A DNA stretch of 64,000 bases, taken from NCBI GenBank assembly GCA_918026815.1, contig CAKJVC010000061.1, forward strand, positions 744,001 through 808,000. Reading direction: 5' to 3'. Under the pieces are notes generated by a model. It saw only the letters and a program-made list of their open reading frames with translations. It searched no databases and was not told the DNA's origin. A program made the translations under genes and the position numbers. Below are positions 31,725 through 42,612 of the stretch, one piece after another. Source of the DNA: Chalara sp. BL73. Taxonomy: Eukaryota > Ascomycota > Leotiomycetes > Helotiales. How positions within the stretch are numbered: the first letter of the stretch is position 1; every line of letters begins with the position of its first letter.

Positions 31725-33491
31725 ATGGGGATCATCCAACTATGGGTGCTATTATGCCTTATAACTCTGGGCAGAAGCATTTCGGTGGAGCAGAGAGCGT
31801 ATCCAGATGACTTTATCTCATACGCAAATACAGGCCTAGACAATTATATCCGTCAGACTATGGCAAAGTTTCATACACCAGGCTTGGCAGTGGCCATCAT
31901 TGATGGTAGCGCGACATGGGCAAAAGTGCGGTCCATTTCAATATTGTCCACAATCGCTCTTTCATTTCCCTGAATACGTCTTTGTAACAGTCTTATTAGG
32001 GTTTTGGTTATGCCTCCATTAATAGTTCAACGCCCGTGAACCCGGAGACGTTGTTCTTCGGGGGGAGCACCACCAAATCTTTCACGGCGGCGGCTGTATC
32101 GCGACTGATTGACCAATCTGCCAACTACTCCGGCGTCACCTGGACCACTCCTATATCAAAGCTGCTAAAGGATGATTTCGTTCTTTCAGACGCCTGGGCC
32201 ACGGAGCACATTACTATTGAAGATGCGCTGAGCCATCGCACCGGCTATCCTCGACATGATTACGCCTGGAGCAGCTCGGCCAAAGAGACAACTCGCAATC
32301 TGCGGAATCTCCCTATGTCAGCGGAGCCAAGAGCAAAATACCAGTATTGTAACAAGATGTTTGCGGTAATTGGCTATCTTGTATCAGCCCTGTCCGGGGT
32401 GCCTTTGCCCGAGTTTATGAGGACCCAGCTTTGGGAACCAAATAATATGCTTAAGACGTTTCTCTCTCTTCAAGACGCAAGAGCGAGCGGTGGTATAATT
32501 GCAAAGCCTTATTTATATAATAACGACACCGCCTCGTATGTTGAGGTACCGTATGTCGAAGCGCCAGGAGACGAAGGCGCTGGCATGGTCATATCCAACG
32601 TGCTGGATTATGCTAAGTACCTGCGTCTTATGATTGACGGAGGCGCATTTGTGTCGCCGTCGGCCCGCCAGGCTATTCTTGGACCGCATATGTTAACATC
32701 GACATTGTTGGCTGAAGGCTTCGACGTCGGTGCGCAATACTACGGCCTTGGATGGGCGGGCGCCACGACTCTGGGAGAAGCTTCCTTTCAACATGACGGA
32801 TTACTTGGTGGATTCTCCTCCTCTATGTGGATCTTTCCCAGACGGAAGTTTGGCCTTGCGGTATTTCAGAACTCTGCCAACGATGTTGCTGACCTTGTGT
32901 CCCGGCGGATAATATACGACTTCTTCCACACACCAGAGACAGAAAGAATTGATTTCGAAGGGAGGTAAGCTGTTGTTAACCTTCGCAAATTCGCATCAAA
33001 GTCTGCTTACTGACGCCACCAGCAGAGCCATAAATGCGTCGATTACTAGCCAGAAAAGTCTCGATACGTGCCAATCACAGCTGTTTCCACAGATCCCGCC
33101 CGTTCCAATGCCTGCTCCACTTGCCAGTTTTGCGGACACATACTTTGACGCAGGGTACGGAAACTTGACGATATCCCTTAATTGTAATACTTCCACGGCT
33201 ACGACTGGCCCGAATAGTCCCTCTCACCCAACGGTCCAGGATGGTTGCTTCCTCAGAATTGATCCGCGCCTTACTCTTCTGGGGGTCGCTGCGGTTGAAT
33301 TGCAGCATATATTCGGTAATTATTGGATTGGGTGGGGTTATCTAATTCATTATTCAAGTTACCATCGCCCTGGCCTATGCATGCCCATCCAATCCAGGGT
33401 CAGCGGATCTGGCCAGGTTACCGATATTGGGATCGTATTAAGTTTTGATGCCCCGGAGTTGGGGTTTGTTTGGTTTAAACGTATTAGTTAA
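31725..33491 (+). CDS. Secreted serine beta-lactamase/transpeptidase-like hydrolase (about 544 aa)
   Basis: Exons 31725-31925, 32000-32964 and 33023-33491, all in phase. A signal peptide (MGIIQLWVLLCLITLGRSIS) is followed by the class C beta-lactamase fold. The active-site SxxK is in GGSTTKSF (about S91, K94), the Tyr motif YxN is YCN (about Y183), and HxG is HDGLLGG (about H332). HRTGYPRHD sits at the usual place between them. The C-terminal 180 residues form an extra domain common in fungal relatives. In this family substrates vary: esters, lactones, amides or D-amino-acid peptides. The last intron ends in a NAGNAG acceptor (CAGCAG), so two proteins differing by one residue are possible. 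No breaks. Confidence 0.75.
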
Positions 33492-36077
33492 ATTTGTAGT
33501 AAACGGGCTTCTTCTCTTCAGGACCTTAGGGCAATTCAAGGGATTGTTGTAGTAACCAGTTTGTAATTCGTATGCTGTCTATTGCAATGGGAAGCGTCTA
33601 CCATGTACAAGCTTTACGTATCTATTGAACTCCAATTGTGCTAAATCCCTCTATCATTTTCACGGCTCTCGGGGCCTTCCCGTGGTTGTGGCTAGTGTTG
33701 GATTTAAAATCAAAACGATTCTTGATTCACCTAGGTCTCAAAATCTGCTCAATACCAAGCATTTAAGAGGCGAGAGGCCTCGCACGGCGAAACGGGCGGG
33801 TGCGATACCCATATGAGTACTGTCCGTTGCCGATACAAAATATACACCGATTCTTCTTGCAAATAAAAGGAAAACCTATCAGAACCTAGAGAGGTGTCAA
33901 GACCGAGAGCGGGAGATCCGGTTTTGACCGGATCCTTGTAAGCGGAAGGAACCGCGGCTTGCGAGTTTGAAACTCCTGTAAGACATAAACAGGATCATAG
34001 GATCGATAGCACGGGCCTTCTGAGAGACGATAACGGGTTTCGTGGTCTGCACCCATTCAGCTGTATTGTCAAGACAAATGCTCCGCCTTGCCGTCCCGGT
34101 TCTGCTATTGGCAGGGTCTACCCTACCATCGGCCTCATCAATCGCAAGGAGGTGGCGCCACATTAATTGTCGGATTTGCAGCGCCAAGCTGGAGGACAGG
34201 ATGCAATTACTGAATCACGCAGAGAGGCTGTCACGGAACCGTCTCGCGCGCCTGGCTGAGAGGTTGTGAGCCGTCTCGCTTCGTCGACCAGCATTACCTT
34301 AATGGATTAGATCGGCAGCTTTCAGATGAAAGAAATACGAAAATGATTTTGACAAACCCTTGAATCAAAGTAATTGCTTCTTGAATCTTGGTCGTATAGG
34401 TCTTCGATTCTTGGATCCGGATTAATCGATCATAGAACATTGCCGCCTTCGAAATGACATTGCGTTTAATGATGTTTTCGGTCCAAAAGAACCCCGCTCA
34501 GATTTCTTAACTTTCGGATTTAGAGTGTGACCTCATTCGAGGTTGGAAAGAAGTAGCTACATGTCATGTTTGGCTTCCTCTAGCACCCGCTGCAAATGCC
34601 TCGGTCACTGAGCCTTGGGAATTTTGGCGGAAAAGCTGACAGCCTTTAATGATATGCCGTTCGGCGGAGTGGCTCACAGTAAGCGGTAAACGAAGACTGC
34701 GAGTGGGCAACTGCACCAGGCATACGTGTGGCCCCCTCTCCGTTCCCCCAATAAATCGGAAGCCTATTTAGTCGAATATTAACTTATCAGCATTTTAAGA
34801 TCGAACATCCGAACGCGGCCCCAGGGGAAACGTTGCAAAAGGAGCCGCTGATAAGGCTGTTCCATGTAGCAAAGACTCGAGATTCGAGTTGATAGTGTTG
34901 AACAGGCCTGCTTGTGGCAGATGACCATGGTAATAATCCCCAAATCAGGATACAACACGTGACTATAACTTATATCTGTGGGGAAGGCTCGAGACCCATA
35001 TCGTCTAACACGCAATGGCCGGCAGGAAAATCCGAAGGTGGCCCTTCGGGGAGAGGGAGAAGCTGTTTGCACAAAAATTGCAGCCGACGAAGATGCCATA
35101 AATGTATACACGCTAAAGGAATCCCCATTGGCGTATTTGTAGTTTTTCTTTTTGTTTTTTATTTCCCTCCCTTTCCCCCTGTTACCAAAATTCTAAGAAA
35201 CTCTTCAATATGTTTCTCTCTTTGACTTGTGGCTAGGTCACTAGCAAGTCGAAACTTCGCTTCCACCTCGTAATTTGCCAGTTTATTTGGCTTACGGGCC
35301 ATCCAGAGCCCATTTACAGAAGCAGACGATTCGTTCTTTTTGTGGAGATTGCTAGCTATAATTGTCACTAGTTTATGCAATTTCAGGAACGGGATGGGAT
35401 GAAGGCTTTGGGATACTCCCTCAAACCGGGATCGCACGCATAAACGTACGTTCCCCGGATCCCGCGTGTCGTGAGAATCTGAAGTCAGATCCTGCCTAAA
35501 GATTTCATAACAACAATATTTCCGAGGTTTGTGTCAGGGGGAAGGTAGTGTAAGCTTTATGTTGCAGTAATTTCCATTCCCTGGGGTAAGACTCTTTAGG
35601 GAAAGGAGCCAACAAATTAGAATCAATGCCTCGTGTTACTCCACGAATAAGACACGGTTTCGGGCCGTAAACAAGGATAATTTGAAGCGATCTCCCGCCA
35701 CCTTTTAATCTATAACAGCCACCCGAGATCAAACTTTATTTCGACCTTTATCCAAGGTGCATTGGATCATATGTTTGCACGGTGCTTGGCGATCCTGCCG
35801 TAGTCGGGAGCGAATAAAAACCCCAGTTACCCAAGATTTGGCACCAGCCGACACAAGCCCCCTTTATCAAGTACGACAACATAGCCACTCCATGGCATGT
35901 GTGTGGCTTCTATATTCCTGATTAATCCTAAATACGCAACCAATGTAAAAGATGCTTGCCTTAGACTGTACTGACCAAGATATCAAAGTATATATATTGC
36001 TAACAAAATAAGGCATTCTCTACAACATTTGAACACCTCCTCTCCACTGAAGCAAAAAAAAAACGAAAAGAGCCAAA
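33492..36077. other. Long intergenic stretch, no gene recognised
   Basis: Frames up to about 110 codons on both strands (33897-34269, 34779-35437) overlap without signatures. A Pu/Py-skewed stretch (mostly T and C) lies near 35140-35180. The last 100 bp contain the promoter of the next gene. Confidence 0.4.
35989..35997 (+). promoter_or_regulatory. TATA box of the secreted precursor gene at 36078
   Basis: TATATATAT lies 80-90 bp upstream of the ATG at 36078, with an A-rich leader directly before the start. Confidence 0.5.
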
Positions 36078-36650
36078 ATGCATATCACAACATCAAGAGC
36101 AGTATTGCTGGCCTCCCTTCTTATCTCTCAGGTCGCGGCCGCTCCAATTGTGGAAAAAAGAGACCCGGTCATGCCACGTCCTCTATGCCTCCAGATGGGC
36201 GGTTGTGGAGGCAAGGGATTGCTAGACCTCAGGCCACTTGAGCCTATTAAGCCAAAAATCCCTAAAGCCCCCAGGCCATTCAATACCAATCCTCCAATTG
36301 CATATCCCATGGGTGCACCAGTCGCGCAAGCCAAGCGCGAGGCAGGCAAGAACGTCGAGGATTTCCTCAACTCCCTCGAGACTCGCGACGCCGATTCTGA
36401 TTTCGTCAACTCCCTTGGCCGCCGTGAAGTAGAGAATCAAAGGAGGTCGGATTTCGAGAACGCTTTGAAGAATATCAAACCCGCTCCCGTTAATCAAAAT
36501 ACGCCAGTAACCAAGCCCAATAGAAACCTTCCCCGTCCGATCAAGCCTATAAGTCTCACTGACATACGAAAATATACTGCATGTGCTGGAATTAACGGTT
36601 GCGCCAAGCCGGAGAATAAAATTGGTGTCTCCAATTCTATCATCCCATAG
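36078..36650 (+). CDS. Secreted precursor with dibasic processing sites and two C-x5-C loops (190 aa)
   Basis: Single exon. Signal peptide (MHITTSRAVLLASLLISQVAA), then a short pro-part ending VEKR, a classic Kex2 site. Further dibasic sites follow (AKRE, GRRE, QRRS). Two short Cys loops lie at the ends of the mature part, each with five residues between the cysteines: CLQMGGC after the first KR, and CAGINGC near the C-terminus. Between them are Pro/Lys-rich stretches and a diverged motif that occurs three times (EDFLNSL, SDFVNSL, SDFENAL), each bordered by basic residues. No known family recognised. This layout fits a Kex2-processed secreted peptide precursor; that is an inference. Confidence 0.55.
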   Translation: MHITTSRAVLLASLLISQVAAAPIVEKRDPVMPRPLCLQMGGCGGKGLLDLRPLEPIKPKIPKAPRPFNTNPPIAYPMGAPVAQAKREAGKNVEDFLNSLETRDADSDFVNSLGRREVENQRRSDFENALKNIKPAPVNQNTPVTKPNRNLPRPIKPISLTDIRKYTACAGINGCAKPENKIGVSNSIIP

Positions 36651-37348
36651 AATTTTGACGCTGAACGAGCATCGGAGCTCTTTCCCCCTTCCCTTTTTCT
36701 TTTTTGTGTCTTGAAAAGGGTTCGCAAGGGTGGGCAGGTGCCAAAATATAGTTTGCACGGCGTGTGTGGTTTACATTTGTATCTTGTTTGGCGTTTCTGG
36801 CGTTCTGGGGATTTGGAAAAACGAAATTGGCGTTTAAGTGAAGTCTGTAAGGCCATCTTGTGGCACAAGAGGAAAGCTTGGTCTTCCTACTTTGAGAAAA
36901 GCATTTATCATGTCTTTCACCTTCCTAACTTGATCACGCTCCCCAGTGCCATGGGTGAATTGGCTTTATCATATGATTACTTTGCCAACTAAGACATCTT
37001 GCTACAATCCTCATCTTCTTAAGCGCAGCAGTTGTGCCTGCGGTTCCATGCTAACGAGGATTTTTCTTTCTTCCTCGGGGCAGATATGCCACTAAAACTT
37101 CTAGGCGAGTAGCTTTCTCAATCTTAATGAGACTTTTCCAGCAATGAGTGCTGTCTTCTTTTCCTAACGTTATAGCGTACTCCACCAGAGCTCATATGAA
37201 CTCATCAATGAAATCCGGTGAGTCTAGAAACCTTACATCTTAGACGCGGGAGCTGTTTAAATGACTATAATAGGGATTCGCATCAGCACTTTAGGAGAAA
37301 CGAGCACAAGGCCTTGCTAACGAGTCAATAGCAAATCAAGCGGAGGCA
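36651..37348. other. Intergenic, no gene recognised
   Basis: 3' flank of the precursor gene, then AT-rich sequence leading into the LINE relic. Short frames only. Confidence 0.4.
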
Positions 37349-37753
37349 TGCTGAACTACGCATATCGCCATGGTCAGCTCGGCGCAGACAAGTGTAGTGG
37401 GTATAGGCGGAGCGATCGAGATCCGGACGTCGGTGAAAAGCGAGCCTAGCATCGAGACCTTCTCCTTTACGATTGGCATGAGGTCGGAGCAGAAGCCGTA
37501 CTCCGCGGTACTGGTAGCGATGGCAAGCGCTCTAGGCTCGCTACTATAGCTCCGATACCACAATATTGTGCTATTCACAAATGAAACAGTTGTGGTTTCT
37601 ATGAGACATACTCGACAACAGCAAGGACAAGAGCATGTCCGTCAAGCCTACGAGTCGATCAAGCCACTCAAGTGGAATGGACATACATGTACGATCGTGT
37701 GGTTCTCCTCAAGTGAGGAGAACGAATTTCTGAAGCTTAGCGCTAGCAAGTAA
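37349..37753 (+). mobile_element. Tad1-like LINE remnant: RNase H domain fragment
   Basis: One plus-strand frame carries the RNase H end of a fungal non-LTR retrotransposon: GIGGAIEI, YSAVLVAMASALGS, then RYHNIVLFTNETVVVSM, RQQQGQEHVRQAYESIKPL and TIVWFSSSEENEFLKL. A TAG at 37547-37549 interrupts it where a residue is expected, and TAA at 37751-37753 ends it. The reverse-transcriptase part is absent. Dead copy. Confidence 0.65.
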
Positions 37754-38534
37754 TAGTGAGGAACGAATTGAATCCATCACCTTGCGCAGCATCAGTAGAC
37801 GCCGCTCCAGCCGCTGAAGATAGGACACAAAGCAATTGGAGGAAAGCTTTTATAGCAGTCTGGTAATAATGACACTAACCTATGAGAAGCTGTGTATATA
37901 TATGACAGTAGTGACATAAGCAGGTCCTGCAACCCTCGAAGTCGCATATAATACCGGCTGCAACGATGCCCAGCAGGTCTCCAGGGTACAAAGCTGCTTC
38001 TGTTCATGATTAGGAGTTAATGGCTCAGTTGATTAGATATTAATTTTGGTTTTTAACTTGCGTAACTAAAATTGTAATGCTACTGGAGCTTTCCATTCTC
38101 TGAGGGATAACCCTTTAAGCCAAATACCTTTTTTCATTATTTATTTGACATCCTACCAAAGCATGCTCTTTAGACAATGCCTGAACATTTCGAGCCTCGG
38201 TTTCTATCATCGGGCAATATTGAAATTTGCCTCATTCGTGTTCCATGTTTCTTCAAAAAGTATATATTGCGATTGGCTCGTCAGGTTGGGAATAAAAACA
38301 TGGGACGCATTACCGGCCAAGAGCCTATTATCGAACATCTCCCATCATGCGCTGTTGCAGAGGGCCCATGTCTGAAACCCAGCGGTTGCAGCACCACACT
38401 TCAAAATATAACATCACGTCCCTAATCACACCAGTCTTCCTTTAAGAACCTTGGTTGTCAGAGCCTATTTCATCTCATCATCTCAATCATTGTGTCTCAC
38501 CAGCACAAGATCTCGGCTTCCGCTGCAAGGCAAA
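37754..38534. other. Intergenic, upstream flank of the cutinase gene
   Basis: No gene recognised. The final 100 bp are Pu/Py-skewed and contain the leader of the cutinase. Confidence 0.4.
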
Positions 38535-39407
38535 ATGAACACACTTCTTTGCATTCTGGCTCTCTCAGTCTCAATCTTTTCAGCCCCAGTACCCCAATTT
38601 TCAGGCTTAAATGGCATTCTTGCGACTCTCGTGGGTCTTCCCGGCATCGAGGGAAGCGTTGATGCTATCTCTGGTGCTCTCACGACATTTGAAGCCGGTC
38701 TAGCCACCGCCGGGAATGTCCAGACCACACAAAATGGCCTTGCTAGCGGCATATGCACCGCCATGACAGTCATCTTTGCTCGTGGAACAACAGAGCCCGG
38801 AAATGTTGGTGTCCTCACGGGACCTCCATTTTTCGATGCTCTTACAGCCATGCTAGGTGCCAACGCGGTGACCGTGCAAGGCGTCGACTATCCGGCTGAT
38901 GTTGAAGGTTTTTTACGGGGAGGAGATGCTACAGGCAGCCAGACTCTGTAAATTTTGGCAGTGGTAATAGAGTTGCCCCTCCTGACTAACTTCGATATAG
39001 GGCAACATTGATCCAAGATACCATGGCCAAGTGCCCCAGCACCAAGATTGTCATGTCAGGCTACTCTCAAGGGGGCCAACTAGTACACAACGCTGCAAAG
39101 TTACTCCCGGCGAGCACCATGGCAGCTGTTAGCTCAGTAGTGATATTCGGAGATCCAAGTACAGTGCCTACTTCCTTCCTCTCCCAGAGCCCCTTACTAT
39201 TGGGTCATAAACTAACAATGTGTAACAGACGATGGTCAAGCAGTCTCTGGTGCTGCTGGTAAAACTCTCATTATCTGCCACGAGGGCGACAATATATGCG
39301 ACCAAGGTGACTTGATTTTGATTCCGCATCTGACGTACTCATTGGATGCAAAACAGGCCGCGACATTTGCAGCTTCACAGGCAGGCACAGCTCTTGGCAA
39401 TGCTTGA
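38535..39407 (+). CDS. Cutinase family serine esterase, secreted (249 aa)
   Basis: Exons 38535-38947, 39001-39158 and 39229-39407 join in phase (donors GTAAAT and GTACAG). A signal peptide (MNTLLCILALSVSIFSA) and a Gly/Leu-rich pro-region precede the cutinase core. The core has TVIFARGTTEPGNVG, the nucleophile elbow GYSQGG (Ser about residue 160), FGDPNDGQAV across the last intron, CHEGDNICDQGD with the catalytic Asp, and IPHLTYS with the catalytic His. The four conserved cysteines are present (ICTA, KCPS and the two of the CHEGDNIC block). It hydrolyses cutin or other polyester and short-chain esters outside the cell. Intact. Confidence 0.85.
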
Positions 39408-40546
39408 GGACGATGTCCTGATATTCGAGAATGATACAAATTGATATTCATTATGAAGGCCGACGGGGTTGCCTGGCTGTCTTTGTTATACAGGAGTTTG
39501 AAGAGTTTCTGGACAAGGAGTGGTTTTGGTTTAATCTGGTAGTAAGCGGGAAATGTCTTAGTTGAACTAAGGACAATCGCACTGGTGACTACGACATCTG
39601 CCTATTGGTGACATGTAAATAAATATAGTGGTGATACACTGTGGCTTGCTCTTTCCCTTAGCGCAGGAATCCGAAGAGGTAGCTGGCGCTGCCTCTCTTA
39701 GTGAGCATATGCTGTGCATGCTCTGCTTATGGGCAGGGTAGGAAATGAGAGCTCTTGCTAGTAGGCTCACATCCTGCAGAGGTGTGGCCAGGCTGCAAAA
39801 CGATAAATGACTCTTTGGTATGCCATATCACTGTCTTGTTTTGGATTCAAAGCCACTTTTTTTGTTCTTCCTTGCGTGGTTAAAGTCTAAATGGGTTGGG
39901 GAAGGGGGGAGCTTTCTGGGGCCATCAAACTTTGCGAGCCTCTCTCCAGAGTGCAATCCCGCTTCCTAAACCCGACGGCAGGGAGCACTATCACTGCTGA
40001 CGACAAAGTAGTCCACTTGACGGGACAGTTATTACCAGTATCAGTTCAATTCAAAGCGCAATCCTGAATTGACGCTAACTTAGACACACCTGTAGAAAGC
40101 AGTAGTCCACAGTCTCAGAATCAAGGCCCCTAGTTTTCCACGCCGTCTTGAACACCGCGCCGTGCTCTAAGATGGGTCTCGAACTTATCCACCAGCCTTC
40201 TTGCATGTCCCAGTGAGCTCATACAGCAGCGTTCAGTGCCAATCCACCAAATAGCGCAGCACACCGTCAACATCCTCTTTACGAATGACCTCGCAGACCT
40301 CCAATCCTGGTCGGCGATCACTTGCGGATATAGTCGGGGTTCTGTTATATACAAGAAAAGGCTGAACATCGATATCCTGGATCTGTAACAAAGCGGTTGA
40401 TAGAATATTTACAAGATGCCCAGTATCGCAATCCCTGACGGCTGTAGCAATAGTCTCAAGTCTAGTCTAGGCCACAGTTATTTCTCGGAGGCGGAAGACC
40501 GTAGACGCAACTGAAAATAACCAATCCAAAGACTAAATATCTATAG
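39408..40546. other. Intergenic, no gene recognised
   Basis: Short frames only; 3' flank of the cutinase followed by unremarkable sequence. Confidence 0.4.
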
Positions 40547-40963
40547 CTAATGTAGTTGTTTTGCCTTCGTAAATTTCTGGTACAAGATAATTGTTGTACC
40601 GCGAATGGTTTTCAGATTGTTGTTTGCTTTCGACATGCCGAAGTTGAATTTGTCAGTAGATGGAGTTACGCTATAGAGCATATTGGACGGCCTAGTAAAC
40701 CCATGTACGATAGGTTTCTTCTGCTCGCGAAGATATATTAATGCGAGCAGTCCTTGCCAAAAAACTATCATACCTTCCTCAACCGTGCGCTCCGTACCCT
40801 CGAAGCAACTAAATAGGCTGTGTCCAAGATTTATTCGAGGGAATGGCATACGTAGCGCTTCCACTACCTGAAAGATACAGTCCTTGAGATTATAGATAAG
40901 CGATATAAGAAACCAACCCCTTTCACTTCGCCTGCATATATACCCATAGCCCCTCTCTATCAT
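40547..40963 (-). pseudogene. Degenerate protein-kinase C-lobe fragment
   Basis: A 138-codon open frame matches the kinase catalytic core in layout: GLLALIYLREQKKPIVH, then RPSNMLYS in place of KPSNIL, NFG for DFG and IRGTTIILY for the activation segment. The HRD motif reads HGF, so the catalytic Asp is gone, and DFG has lost its Asp as well. There is no N-lobe upstream. Either a pseudokinase exon or, more likely, a relic. Confidence 0.45.
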
Positions 40964-42612
40964 TTCTCCTTCGAGTGACGCTAATCGTTTTGGAAGTAAT
41001 TAAGTACTGCCCCGAGCATTGCAGGCTTTCTTAAAAGTATGGAAAGAAAAATATAAAGAGGGCCGCGGTCGGCAGCCATAATACAATCTGGCATAAAATT
41101 CATAATAAGAAATTGGAGGTATAAACCCAATTGCCCTCTGTGCAAAATCACATGTAGTGATATTTACAGGGCCACCGCACTAGCAGTTATATAGTCACTA
41201 TCTTGGTGCGGCGCCTTCAGCTTTGATAACTTCCATTTGAATTCCAGAAATGATTATAACACACGGTATAGCAAGGGCTTGCCAAAACGGCAGTGGCTTG
41301 ATACCGAGCCTACGGCTTACGCAAATCGACATAATAGTTCCACTTGTAACCACTAGAACATCGGTATTGCTAGAGGATATATGAATCCTAATCTAGGGCA
41401 CGTGTGAAACGCTCAATGGCTGCATTTGCCGCCTCGTCACCAAAGACTGTGGCTAGTGCAGTGGCGCAATGAAATCAAGCCGCCGTCTCAACTGTAGTTG
41501 CCCTAATTGCAAATCGCATTTCCCGAGTACTTTGTACGCAGTATCTTCCGTGGATGGCACAGGGGTTTAGAGCTTGTTGAAGATCTGTAGCTTTGCTTAT
41601 CTCACCATCTTCATCCCCACTTCAGCCTTGGCGGTCACTATCGATAAACTTACAGTACAGTGGTGGCAATATCTACCGAATGGCTTGACGCTAACTACAA
41701 ATGGTTGTGCGATCGACAGATAAGCTCGCCTTGGGCAATCGGAGTTTTGACTGCGGCTACTATGGCGTATACCTTTGCCGTCGCCACGCTAAGTGGTCAA
41801 CCACCAACCCCACTCAAGATTTATTTAAGTCAGAATCCCGATTTTCATAGTTTTCCAAGCCTTTTAAAATTTTCCGACGTTTTGGTATTCCTACGAATAT
41901 TAATTTGGGTGGGGCGATTGAGTCGAGAACTCTTCTAATCGCATTCCCAAGATTTACGGCTAGCCAAGCAGGCTTTTCAGGTATGTTGACTTCATCCACA
42001 CTGCAGCTAGCTAGTGCGCACCTTAACCAAGTAGCATCTGAACATACCTCGAGGATTCACTGTGGCTGCTATGGCTTGTTTCTTATCCAGCATGCTATTC
42101 TTCAGCCCGCGCCTTTTGCGATATGGATATCTTTCTCTCACGCGATATTTTTGCTGATGGCTAAAATGCGGATGCAGAAAAAGCATTTAACTGGCTGGGT
42201 CTCAAAAGTTTCAGATTGGCGCAGTATCTTGGCAATGTTGTTGGCGACAAAGGCTCTTTCTCTGTGAGAGTTTTTGGTTAGTGCTGGGGTTAGCGAATAT
42301 CTGATTGGTACATGGAAACAATTATGGAATCTCGTCTCACTTTGCGACTGCATCACATCATTTGAAGCTCTGAGATGATGCAAACGCGCTTTGCATTGCA
42401 TGGCATAAGCTGGTACATGAGTATAATGAAAGTCTGCCTTGTGAGAGCATATAAATATATTTTTGGTCGCTGCATGTGGAAATCTTCCACACGGCTGCGC
42501 AAGGCATCGAGGTTCCTCCAAGCTTTAAATTTATCGAGTTTTTTGAAATTCCCCTAATTGCCACTGTAGCATCTGCGCTTTCATTGTTGCTTTTCCTAAC
42601 CAAACCCAGCCC
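40964..42612. other. Intergenic with coding-like scraps, no gene resolved
   Basis: Around 41860-41990 one plus-strand frame reads FKIFRRFGIPTNINLGGAIE and on to RFTASQAGFS before a GTATGT donor, and an overlapping 92-codon frame at 41660-41938 is open. Neither could be assembled into a gene or recognised. The rest is AT-rich. Confidence 0.3.

Noticed and set aside
41660..42267. Gene upstream of the 42613 membrane protein
   Set aside because: Two overlapping open frames and one GTATGT donor, but no chain of exons gives a protein with recognisable features.
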